A stretch of 64,000 nt of DNA from Cardiocondyla obscurior (lineage: Eukaryota > Arthropoda > Insecta > Hymenoptera > Formicidae), in contig NC_091884.1 in the NCBI RefSeq assembly GCF_019399895.1, positions 2,172,501-2,236,500 on the forward strand. Reading direction: 5' to 3'. The notes beneath the pieces are model-generated. The model was given only the letters and a program-made list of their open reading frames with translations. It ran no database searches and was not told where the DNA came from. Position 1 is the stretch's first letter. The number at the start of each line of letters is the position of its first letter. The position numbers were made by a program, and so were the translations under genes. Below are positions 52,681-64,000 of this stretch, piece by piece.

Positions 52681-55273
52681 AACGCAGAATAAATATCCTT
52701 AAAACAATAACTCTCGAATTGATTTTTTTAAAAATAAAAATCGAAACTTGCCGCAGAACGATTTCTCAAAGATGTTTATATTTAAAATCGTGCGTTACTT
52801 TATTAAAAATTATTTTGAAATTATCAGTTGCATAATTCAACCACAATAAAAAAAAATAAATAAATACATAAAAAAAAAAAATAAAAAATCGAGATCGAGC
52901 GCGATCAATGAGCTGAGAAATTCCGAGCGAGAGGCGGTTATCGGAGAAATACGGAAAAGAGGAAAGTAGTATTTGCCGCTGCTTCCGGCAGAGGAGAGGT
53001 GCAAAAGATGGGGAAATAGGTAAGTAAAAGAGGATCGAGCGGGACGGGGAGGGAAACTCGATGCGCGGATGGAAGCAGGCGGGTGCAAGCAGGATCGAAA
53101 AAGGGAAGAGGCCAAAGCGGTCGGATGAAAATTTAATTTCGCCGATCCCGGAGAAGGCCGGTGGGGCACTACGGCGGCATTACGGCACTCTTCTTTCCCC
53201 CCCCCCACCGTGTTTCCTCCCTTCTCTCTTTCCCTCTTTTGCCACGCCGGTAACACACTGACGGCCACGATTTACGAGATTACGGTAACGAGAACACGGT
53301 AATATTACGGGGCGATGACGAAATTACCGGTCGTTCGCCCGTTTATCGTCTGAAAACTCGCGCCGGCGGAAAGGACGAAAATAAAATTTGCGAGCGTCCA
53401 CGTGATTGACTCTATCTCTACCCCGCGAACTCCCCGAGACCGGCCGAACGAATGGAATCGCGTAATGAAATTTGCAAGAAATTTAACAATTATAGCCTTC
53501 GTTATTGTCGTCACTCGTAAGTCATGATGAGTTACGAGCGGGCATGATTATCACACCGCGCTGCCGCTCCCGGCATCACCGCGGACACTCTCGTTATTAA
53601 TTGCGGCCGGATTTAACGGCTTAAGCTCTGCGACTCATAGTTGTCGGAAGATTGGATTGTGGCGAGAAGGTCCTCGGTACAGACTGATTCAAATCGCGAC
53701 GTAATCGAATTACGCGCCAGCTCGAAGTCAAAACGTAAAACAAGAATACCTTTTTACATGCATTCGAAGGAAAATTTCAAGAAATTAAAAGTAAATAGTT
53801 CCCCCGCGAAACATTTTTCATTAAAAAATAGATAGAAAAAAATAAAAAAAAATTTCTTTCATATTTTTTTAAGCGATTTGACTTTCTAAACCGATTAAAA
53901 GAATAATGTAATTTTAAAATACACGGAGTGGGTTACGTTCTGATTTCGATATCGGTTGGTTCCCTTTTTCTCTTTTTTTTATTCTAATACGGATTTAAGA
54001 AATTATCATAACATTTACTTAGAGTAAATAAGGTAGTTTGAGAGGGAAATATTGGTTTCTCGATAGAAGTTCCGTATTTACTTAGGACTGTGTAAAAAGT
54101 TACGTCCAATGATAGGATTTCCCGAGCAAGAGCTCCTCGAACAGTAATCGAAATGCATTTTGCACGCGCGTTTTCAAACCGATATGCAGGTGACTCACAT
54201 TTAAATTATAAGAGAAGAAAAATTTGATAAGCCATGAAATCATTATTATCCGAATGCCTATCCAGCTGCGTCGTAAATTATAATAAACTAAAACTATCCG
54301 AAGATATTAAATTACGTCGATGAACAAAAAGTTTTCCCACAATACCAATTTATAAAAATAAAATATTCAGGGGATTCGTGAATCAGCAGAGTGCGACGGT
54401 GAATGTACTATAGTTACAAAGGTTGCGGCACACGAAATCTCGTTCGAGGGATACTTAGCGAAGGGTCAACGTGGCGATAAAAATACTGATTAAAAGATAA
54501 AAAGAATTGATGGTATTCCTCGCGGTCGGGTTAATGAAAATCGCGTTTGCCGCCGCGTAGCGACGGCTAATAGCGTCAAGGTTCAACGATGCGAGACAAG
54601 TATATAGGTCGCTACAAGACTAAAAGAAGCCCGGAACATCTGCTCCCCTACCGCCGCCGGTTAAAGTTGCAGCTCTCGTTTTCCGCTGCGGTCGGCCGCA
54701 ACAATAATTATCGCTAATAATGCCGGGATGCTTAAACAGAGTTATGAGCTACTCCTGGAACATGCCGTGCTATTTCAAGCCAGGTAGATCCGCGAAAACT
54801 TAACAATGCTCGCGCGAATGCACGCTCGCAATCTTTCATGCTTTAGCGGCAACTTTATTTTCGCTTTGCGCTTGAAATTATTATTTTAAAAATAATAAAA
54901 TTATTCCCTAATTCTGATAAATAAATAGAATATCTTACGACGCGTTAGACAGAAAGAAAAGGAACAAAATGGAAAGAGAAAAAATATATTACTAGAGCGC
55001 AGACGGTCGCGAGGATCAATCGCACGTAAAGTATTTTTTTTTTAATATTTCCACCTGCGCGCAAACTTTCCCTTCTTCCGTCTTTACTTTTTTTTTTTTC
55101 TTTTTTTTTCCCTGCGCTGCGCGACACATACATACATGCAGGCACACATCTTTGCCGAGTAAAGTTCTGGTGGTCTACCCTCGCGCCAAAGCCTGTTCTC
55201 GGGGAAAGAGAGGTATTACACAAGAACAGGAGCCAAGCTCTCTCGCTACGTACTTCATTACGACTTAATTCAC

Positions 55274-55328
55274 CTTCGCAAGAAACTCCTCGCGGACAAC
55301 GGGGATCCTTCTTCCCCGTCGCCCGTCC
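55274..55328 (-). CDS. Candidate upstream exon of the rhomboid gene (end of EF-hand region)
   Basis: A possible 55-nt minus-strand exon. It has a strong pyrimidine-tract acceptor (gttttcttctttag) and a fair AAG|gtgaat donor. The frame that ends in phase 0, as the 38163 exon requires, reads DGRRGRRIPVVREEFLAK. Spliced to the next exon it gives REEFLAK-MSGKRTRSF, which resembles the RHBDL3 boundary YQDFVSL-MSNKRSNSF. Against this, the preceding residues do not form a proper 12-residue calcium loop: Asp-Gly to Ile is too far and two residues are extra before Glu-Glu-Phe. It would need an upstream exon ending two bases into a codon, which I could not find. The fit may be chance. Confidence 0.27.
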
Positions 55329-56864
55329 CTAAAGAAGAAAACGGCCAGAGATGGCCGAGCCGAGGGTGCAAATAATTTCCATAATTTATGGATCACCGAA
55401 AAAAAAAAATGTGTAAATAAATAATACATCGTTCGCATTAATTCGTGCATTTTTCCCCCAAATAGATTAGATTAAATTTTTCGTACTGCTTAATGACCCG
55501 CGGTAGTTGAATTATATTATACTTGTACGATTCGCGGGACAATGAGCGAAGAATGCTCTGAAACGAAGGAACGCAGACGAAGTAGGCCACCGCGCATTTC
55601 GAGAGTGGATTGCTTCTTACGTGCGCGGCCGCTCTTAGTAGAATTCTCCTCTCCGACACGAATGTTGCACATACCCAATTCCAATCTGAATAAAAAGAGG
55701 GTTGGGCCATGGCAAATTGATTGGTCGACCGGGGTAATCCCTATCTTGTACGTAGCCGGATATTAGTAATTTTCGATAAGAAGGATCGGACGCGCGGCGA
55801 AGCTTTGTCCAAGAGATCAAATTGGCGGCAGCCCTAATTGGCAGAGCGGAGACGAAAATAATGGATGATAGGCGGTACATATACGTACGGCGATAATAAA
55901 ATTACGTTACATTAAACTGACCTATTATAATGCGAGGTAAATGCCGGCGAAGGCGTTGAAGTCTAATTGGGTCGGTGCTAAAAAAAAAAAGGGGGCTAAA
56001 AAGAAGCGCAAAGAAATCAAGGAGAGAAAAACGAAAATGCGTAAATGACGAAAATTATGATTTTTATCGTAATCATCGTATCGGACGTATTCAGTAATTT
56101 TCAGTGCGCCCGCAATGCAAAACTACGACAAACAAAGCGCGCGGATCTTTAAAAATCTTAAATGCGATTTTATCGACGATAAAATAAAATTAATCTCGCA
56201 AAATGTTTTTTTCAACGGTGTGAATGTCTCTCGTGAGGGAAGATTCCGCACAATGCAGGGTTAACGGTGGCAAATACGCGGGGCGTTATCTCGATACATT
56301 GCAGCCGGTAGCGAGACAGCCGGCGTGCAATCCCGCTGAATCGTCAAGTTTACGTGCGTTCAGTCGCGTCGCGGGGTATCTTTCCGAGAGGGGGTGATAG
56401 GGTCGGTGCCAAATGCGCGCCAAGCCACGGTCAAAGTATAGACGAACTTCGGTGAACGGGGAACGGCGGACCCCCCTCTTCCCTCCCTAACCCCCTTCGC
56501 GCTCTGTAGAAGTTTAGGACTACGAGGTGACTGCTCGACGGAAGTTGGACAAGTTTGAACGTGGCTGATATCAAGGCGGCGGGCACACAGAGACGCGTAA
56601 ATTTCAGATGCAGATGCGCTCTCCGCGACGGTGCTCGTGTGCACAACACTACGGACGCGATCCGCGGCTCGCCCCGCGCGCAAGCGAATTTATTCGCGCT
56701 GCATGCGCATAATCCCGCGCATTCAGCAACCGGCGACCACCGCCGGTGAAACAACAAACTGGACATTCGCGAGCGGGCGTGGAATACAATTATCCTCCGC
56801 ACTAATTTCGTCCCGAGGGAACGGCGCCCGCTCGTTCGTTCGTTCATTCGGTCGTAATGAGCGA

Positions 56865-56876
56865 GGGGGGGGGGGG
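56865..56876. repeat. Poly-G tract (12 G) after a (TTCG)n stretch
   Basis: Uninterrupted G12 closely followed by another G5. Short TTCG repeats lie just upstream at about 56833-56850. Confidence 0.9.
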
Positions 56877-58130
56877 AAGGGGGAATAAAACACAAGCTGT
56901 TTTCGCAAGAGAAATTAAGGAAATGCCTTGTAAAGAAGAAACGGCTAATTTTTTAAGCGGAAGTACCATCGCCGGGGTTTACTCCGTGAGCAACGTGAGC
57001 GATTGCGGTGTCGTGGTATACTTTTAAAAAATACCTATCTCGCGCTGGCCGGCGTATCTTAAAGCTGGTAACTGATTTTGTTCGACATACACGTTTGGGA
57101 TTTAATTGTTTGCGTGCAATTATGGAGGAACGAATGCGGCAGTTTAATATGAAGCCCCGTGCTCCGCGAAGCGCGTTTTAATTCGCTGGTCAAACGAGAA
57201 CGGAATTAACTTTTACATCAAGTAATAATGCACTGCAAACCAGCGAATTTGCAATCATTTTTTGCGCCGCAATTTGCGGAGTCGAGACGCGACGATGTAA
57301 ATGTACCATAAAATTATCTATGCGGAAAGTTTACATTTCTGAACAAAATGTGTGAAATGCAGCGCGGAGCATGCACGCCGAGAGCGAGCGGGCATTGTCT
57401 TCGCGGTTTGCTCGCGCGAAGAATTTTGCGCTCCACGAGATGTTACGCGCGGAATCACGCGGAACTGAAGCGTTTTGGGAAACCACCGAAACGCACCACT
57501 TCCTTTCCTATATATGCAACGCGAAAACGAGCAGAGAAACTTCGCGCTCTCGCGAAGGGAAGTCGAGGAAACGAAAGAAACGGCGACAAAAAAAAAAAAG
57601 CGACGGAATCAGTCGCGGAGCGCGCGTACGATGAACACGCGTATTGAGAAATCGCGAATTTTAAATAAGCGACGGAAATATAATGTAGCGCGTATTAACG
57701 TGCTATTTAATATCGGGATTATTTACTCGCGGATTTATTAAGCAGCTCGTCGATTAAGATTTTAATGTACCGGATGGCGAACGCGCACGCGGTTCCCTCG
57801 ACGATAATTCCTGGCTGCGTTTGGCAATACTTTATCACGAGCGGCGGAATTTCCGCGAGATTTTCACCGGTACAGCGCCGCGACGTTATTTCAACGATTT
57901 CTCGCGGTTTCCCAGCCCCGGGATTTCAATGGGAGCGGTCCGGCCTCCGTAAATTTTTCTTCGCTTCTCTGTCAGCGCCCGGACGATCCGCGCCCACCCT
58001 TCTTCCTCCTAAAGAATTCCTGGTTTCTAGCTCCGAAGTTTCTACATTCGTTCTCGGTTCACGGCGCCGCGAAAAGAAGTGGTGCGTTTCAGTACCTTCG
58101 AAGCATACTTTGTCAGCCCTCGCGCTCGCT

Positions 58131-58172
58131 CTTTTCTCTTTTTCTTTTTTTTTTTCTTTCTTTCTTTCTTTC
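58131..58172. repeat. T/C-rich tract with (TTTC)n
   Basis: A poly-T stretch passes into about four TTTC units. Confidence 0.85.
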
Positions 58173-58968
58173 TACGTGTCACCCACGGTTCTCGAAACTC
58201 GACATTAATGGCGATTTATAATATGAAAGGTTGTACAATATAGCCGACAAAGGGGTAATAACTATAGAACTTTACGATAGCGACAATAACTTCAGGATAT
58301 TATGTCAGAGCTCGCGGTTCTCAGATTTCTTTGCTTATGCGGCAGACAGATCAATTTTTATTTCGAAGATTTCTCCCCGCTGAGAGAATCCGTCTTTATT
58401 ATATTTAAAATTTATTATCTTCTTCGTAATATTTCGCGGAATATACTGCCATTTTCTTTTGTATAGGTCACTTTAAAAAAGGGGAATACATTTTTCCCGT
58501 CTCTGAGAAACGTCGTGACTGCATAATATTCTTTATATTTCACTGCATGACCTTTTCTTTCCCCCGATTACCGAGACAATCCGTAAAAAACTCGCTGGAT
58601 GATCTGCACTCAAATTCTCTTTTTTTTTCTTTTTATTATTTTTTTTTTCTACTTCGCGTTTTATGTCAGTTCTCCGCCAAATTCGTAAGATCTTAAAGTC
58701 GTATTCGACCTTTATTCTCTTTCGTCGCATTAATTTCTATTCTAGTTAAGAGTTTGAATTACAAAGGACCCTCGCCGGAAAATATTCCCTCTCCTGTCGG
58801 GAAATTAAAGCAATTAAGTCAACCGGTGCATCGCTGCAAATTACCTTTGCAAGCGCGTATAATGACATCCATTATTGCTGTTTTACACAACTTTTTCCAT
58901 TTTTAATGCTCTCTACGTATACGACTTTTTATTATTGTGGGTTATTAAACGTAATAGAACTATAATTG

Positions 58969-58980
58969 CACACACACACA
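58969..58980. repeat. (CA)6 microsatellite
   Basis: Six perfect CA units followed by a GA-rich stretch. Confidence 0.9.
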
Positions 58981-61900
58981 GAGAAAAAAGAAGAGAAAGA
59001 GAAAGAAAATGAGAAGAAAATTTCAATAAAAGACGAGTCTGAGAAATCAAGGCACCTTACTTTAGTGTAAACTATCTCTGCATACGTTAAGAAAAATATT
59101 CGCGATCGGGATGAACTTTTGGTCTATTCGATGACGAGGAAATGGAGAGAGGTCGAGGAGCTTCACGGGCACCTTGTCTGCGCCGTACTTTATTCCCTTA
59201 GAAGGGATTCGACCGTACGAGATGGGCCGAATATGGCCAATATATCATCGCTAGGGATCAATGCTGTATCCACTATCGACCGACTCGCGCTATCTCTCCG
59301 TCCGTTAACTCGCAAATCTCGGAAAATGCCTTAAAGAAAGATGGATGTAGTACATCAGGGAACGAAAGCTCGCGCAGATCAAGTTCCCGATGAAAGCTCG
59401 CTTATTCGGTTGACATCAAATAAATTAACGCCTCATAAAAATCATCGTCCGCTTCGACTCAAAGTTAAAGGTAGAAAATAAAATGCCGCTTTTTACTGGA
59501 GATTTTTGTTAAAAAAAAAAAAAAAAATAAAAATAACGATAATAATTTGGAAATAAGTGAAAAGATATCGCGAGATATGTCAAATAAAAGTCCTGACGAT
59601 AGAGGAACGTAAATGTCCGTGCAATTTATATTTTCAGCGCTCTCGAGCACTTACAGAGATTCAATTAGCGATAAAATGTTCAACCTCATGCTTAGCTCAT
59701 TCAACATGTCATTATCATCTGTCGTCTTTGTGTTCTTTTTATTACCTCCAACATCTCCGCTCACTTGCGTTAGCATGCCGCGCATGCTTTATCTCAGTTT
59801 TCCTTTTCCCTATTGATATGCATGCATTCAAAATATTCGAGACATTATCTTTCCTTCAGAACCTAGCTCGGGTAAAAGCGCGCCTTAAAGTCTACGGAAT
59901 ATGTTCAAGAAAATCTTAATCTTATTCATTTTATTTATTTTCTTATTTATTTCGAAGCCGCGACTAAACATTTGCTTTTGCATCTTTTACGGTTGAATAA
60001 TCGACATAATAAATAAAAGCTAAAAGATCTCTATCTTTTTTTTTTTTTTTTGTTATTTTGCAAAATAAATTCTCGCATAGGCAGACCGTTATCAATGGTC
60101 AATTCAACTACCGAGTCTGCTCGCGTATGATAAAACGAGCAGTATTTTATGCTCGAGTAGGGTCGCCCGCATATATAGAAGAAAACATGCGAACACAGAC
60201 ACACGCCCACCCGTACACGCGAATGAGCTTCTATTTCTTGGTGTTTCTCCCCCGTTTAAGTTCTTGCCTCGTACGAATTCCGTTCCCGAATCAGCCTAGC
60301 GTTTTCGCGCGCGCGCGCCACCTGAGCCAAACGACTGCCTGGCTACCTACCAAATTAACTTTTACTACCATCTTCCCAATTAATTTACAGGCCCCCGCCG
60401 CCACTTAATTGCGCGCATAAATTATCCGGCACCCTCGAGATTGTCCGCTCCGAACTACTCGAGATGTCCGCCGCGCCGCTTTTGCCGCCGCCTCTCGCAC
60501 CTTCTCCCGTCACAGCCGCCGTTTTCAACACCCATTGTCACGTCGCCCACTTTCGCGGCGATTGTTTATTTTCCTTACCGAAACCCCGGCCGCCGATCGA
60601 TCGTCGCGGGCGAAAAAAAATACGACAAGTCGCGGGATCACGATTATCTCGGATTTACCGCAATCAATTGATTGTACTAATTAACGGCAACGAGTATGAA
60701 TACCGATATGAAAATGCCAATATTGAGAAAAAAAAAAAAAAAAAGCAAATGCAGAATTTATAAAAGGAATTAATAATTCTCATAAAAGAGATTGAAGCCG
60801 GCCGCATAATTGCATTTCCGTCGATCTGCATTTACAAAATAAATTAAAACTAATACGAATACGCGCGTGATATCGGGCAACACAAATATCGGAGAAATGA
60901 CGACGTGCAATATTAATTAACTTGAAAATTGAGGGATTCTAAAATAATACAAATGTAATATATCTTCATTAATTTAACTTGCAGTTTCAACTATTAACGC
61001 AATCCTTTTATATTAATTTCCACTCTTTTAATCTCGGTAATTATTTTATTAACTTGCTTAATTTAATTAAAAGCGAATAATCACGGTATCTCCCCCTCCT
61101 TTTAACTGCAGCTTACGATAATTGATTAAGCGGATCATCGTTCCCGTTTCACGTGTAATTAATTTAATCTCGATTCTTACTGTCTGGCGACAAGTTTCTT
61201 TGGTAAAGAGATTACTATCCACAAACATATTAAGCTGTTCCAGGTAAAATCATCTGGTATACTAGACGTGCAAATTTCGTTCCCGGTGGGGACGAACGGA
61301 ATTAACGTCAACCGCTGCGGGCAATCGGGAAAGTTTGACTTTGAATCTCGTTGCGATTCAGGAAAATTAACCAACGGCAACGGCGCCTCGCTCTTTCGTT
61401 TACTATTACATTTGGAACGGCGGGGGTGCGTGCGTACGAGAATTAATACTCCCGGCGTAACATTCACGACGATTCGTTAACTAAATTATATCAAGATCAC
61501 AATACTCGTTAGACGAAACGCGCGTTATTTACCTCCTACGCTTAAAAAAAAAAAAAAATATTTCGAATACAAATGTTTGCGCGTGCGAATAAAAAAAAAT
61601 TTGTTGAAATTAGCGAGGCGTGGCTAATGAAATGCGACTCGTTGTAAATGAAATTCTTTCGCTTTCGTTACGTTCTTCGCCGCGATTGTCTCCTTTCCGT
61701 CGAGCGAGCAGCTGGAATTTTATTGCATCCGTAGTCGTTTACGTTTACATATTCATAGAACGCGGCCAAAAGTGATATACGCAAGTGGAGGCGCGCGAGT
61801 GGATTCTAGGCGAACGAGTCCTGCGACGATTTCGCGCTCGTTGCATCGAGCGTACCGATAATTCATTCGCGGGATGCGCACTCGCGTGCTATGTAACGGG

Positions 61901-64000
61901 CGACCTCATCCGGGTATACGCCGAGCGGATGTGTATTAATGACCGACCACCAGGATTTAAAATACTCTCGGAAACGAAGCGATTCGATGCTCGCGACGCT
62001 CCGCGCGTGCGACACGCTTTTCCTTCCAGTGACGCATCGTTGGAGCAATAGACCCGTACAAAAATGAAGCGGCGAGAGTTTCGGGAGGACGTTACGTTAG
62101 TCAAAGCGGCGATAAGCCGTTCCACGTTGTTGAAACGAGAAAGAAAGAGAAAGACGCCGAGCCAGAAGCTGCTTTATTTATGTTTCCTATTGTTCGCGAA
62201 TTTGCATTACCCGCGAATAATTTACTCGGCTCTATCTCGAGCTCAGAAATTGCGGACACTTGTGCGAAAAAGCGGGAACGAGAGAACGAAAGAATAATAC
62301 TCCCATTTCGTTAAAGTTCTTTCAAGCGTCCCCGAGGGGGCCGCGACACTTGTCAATCACGCGTACGTACGAGCTTCCTGTTACGCGGGGGCTTCTCAAT
62401 TTTCCCTCTCGCACCGACGGCACCGTTTCGCTCGTCTCTTTCTGATTCTCCTTTGTCGCCTCCGCTTTTCGGGGCGCACGATAAATCCGCGGTTTATAAA
62501 TCAGCGACCATTTTTGGCCCGGAACTTTTTGACAAGGCAATTGGGAATTGTTTGGTAAACGACGATGTGGCGGGAACCGAAAAATCATGAGGTACGCGCT
62601 TTCTGCCACGCCGCGCTCTCATTCAATCCATATCCCAAACGAGCAGCGGCCACCGCCCCCGGGTTTTATTTATCGCGAATCCGCGGAATTTCGGACTCTC
62701 CTCCCCCCTCCCCCCCTCGGCCCCGGAATTCGGTCGCTCGATCATCGCGCCGAAATTTTCGCCCCGAAATTTTCTCGCGTCCCATAAATTGTACAAACGG
62801 TAAATAGGTCGGCGACAGATTTAATTACCGGCCCCGACCTCCGCCCCTACGAATTTACCCGCTTAGATTTGCAAGCGCGGAACATACGACTGAAGTCCGA
62901 TTGCGAGCGCTTAGTTTCGCGCCGGGCGAGCACAAAACCGTGGAATTTATTATTTTTTCGAATCGCGCTTGGGGGTGGTTGGGAGGGAAAACAATCACCG
63001 TGGAAAAGTTACACGAGATGAACTATTCAACTTTATGACGTGAAATAATTTTTCTCCGGCTTTCGTTAAAAGCAGAGAACTATCGCGCATTTTGTTGTTA
63101 GACTTCGGGAAACGTTTGAATTAATATACTAGATATTCCAGAGCGCGCGCGTCATTTACTTTTGTTCCTTCCACGTAAAAGAAAAGAACTGTTTTACATT
63201 TGATAATTTTCAACAATGAAACTTTAAACGCTTCTCGCTTTCTCCGAATATACATATTTAATACACACGTACGAACGTTAATTATATTTATTTTCTCCGA
63301 TCTTTAAATCGTTCACGAGCGTCGTATAGGGTCGCGCGATTTTAATTCAATACCCGGATTTTTCGCAAGTGTCAGTCTCGCTCGTCGGAAGCTGGTTTCA
63401 TCGAATGATCGACTCGCGGTGACGAGAAATAGACCCGACTGACTTAACGCATCTCCAGCGGGCGGTCTATAATTCGTTTCGACAAAGATACACCGGGGAG
63501 GGAGGATCAAGTGGTAGAATGCGGATCGTAAAGAGAAACGGCAAGGAAGAGAGACGAACGGAAAGAGAAACGGTGGAGAAGCAGGGTACGATTTGGGTTA
63601 GCGCCAGCAACGGCACCGAGCAACGTCGGGGGTCCGTCACTTGGCGCCGCAATTGCTACGGTATGGCCGTGCCATAAAAGCCGATTCACGTCCTCGAAAA
63701 CGAGAGATCGCACGGTTATCTTCGAGATTATTGCCGCGCGTATGCACGCGTATAATGCATACAAAATAAGCGTTTAACGCGTACGTGAGAAAATCGTGGA
63801 ATCATAACGTTGCTCTCTGTGAAAGATTTTAATTTTAACGACGGACGCGTTGATAAACGTGATTCTAATTTTTTTTTCCCATCGAGAGAAAATTCTTTTT
63901 GACAAATTAATTTTTTAGATTTTTAATTATCGCCTTCGCGATCGAGTTAATATTATATTGAGGCGTTTTTATAAAAATAAATAAGCAGAAATAGGACTTA

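Larger units (their letters stand above)
47365..55273. other. Upstream intron of the rhomboid gene; no gene recognised
   Basis: AT-rich DNA with GC-rich patches at 47.68-47.99, 49.38-49.79, 51.12-51.47 and 52.88-53.58 kb. It holds a diverged tandem duplication at 52.12-52.68 kb (see separate entry). A plus-strand donor-like gtaagt at 53020 is preceded only by unconvincing frames. Confidence 0.5.
55329..64000. other. Upstream intron or intergenic DNA; no gene recognised
   Basis: GC-rich patches lie at 56.38-56.88, 57.33-58.11, 60.24-60.66, 61.78-62.06, 62.26-62.97 and 63.48-63.68 kb. ORFs of 60-150 codons in these patches overlap on opposite strands and show no domain. I did not find the missing EF-hand exons, a start codon exon or a clear promoter for the rhomboid gene. 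Confidence 0.5.

Noticed and set aside
57348..58208. Overlapping plus-strand ORFs up to 147 codons
   Set aside because: The frames overlap each other, the last ends in poly-Phe from a T/C repeat, and no domains or splice sites are seen.

Overview
The window looks like intron-dominated nuclear DNA from an insect. AT-rich stretches full of A/T homopolymer tracts alternate with shorter GC- and CpG-rich patches. CpG is not depleted, microsatellites are common, and no reading frame is longer than about 245 codons. This texture suits Hymenoptera (ant or bee), but that is inference. There is no operon structure, rRNA, convincing tRNA, CRISPR array or recognisable transposase.

The one gene I can identify lies on the minus strand and is split by very large introns. 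Two exons are well supported, at 38051-38163 and 4877-4994. They are separated by a 33 kb intron, both have good splice sites, and their phases match. Joined, they read through the cytosolic linker and into the first membrane helix of a rhomboid protease of the EF-hand-bearing class (Drosophila rhomboid-4, vertebrate RHBDL1/RHBDL3). The catalytic part (Ser in GASGG, His) should lie left of base 1. The EF-hands should lie right of 38163. A 55-nt candidate exon at 55274-55328 fits the phase and the linker boundary, but its EF-loop is poor. The remaining upstream exons and the promoter were not found here.

The 33 kb intron holds several CpG-rich patches. The main ones are 10.7-11.1, 13.7-15.1, 20.9-22.0, 28.4-31.0, 32.8-33.4 and 35.4-37.7 kb. 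Two carry plus-strand coding candidates that could be nested genes. One is an open frame ending at a near-consensus donor at 14781. The other is a GC3-rich 143-codon ORF at 29767-30198, preceded by a plausible acceptor. Neither could be assigned to a family.

Right of 38163 the sequence is the upstream intron or intergenic DNA of the rhomboid gene. It has further GC-rich patches, a diverged ~340-bp tandem duplication near 52.1-52.7 kb, several GA/CT, homopolymer-G and A/T tracts, and a few long ORFs of doubtful status. Most of the window is best read as non-coding.
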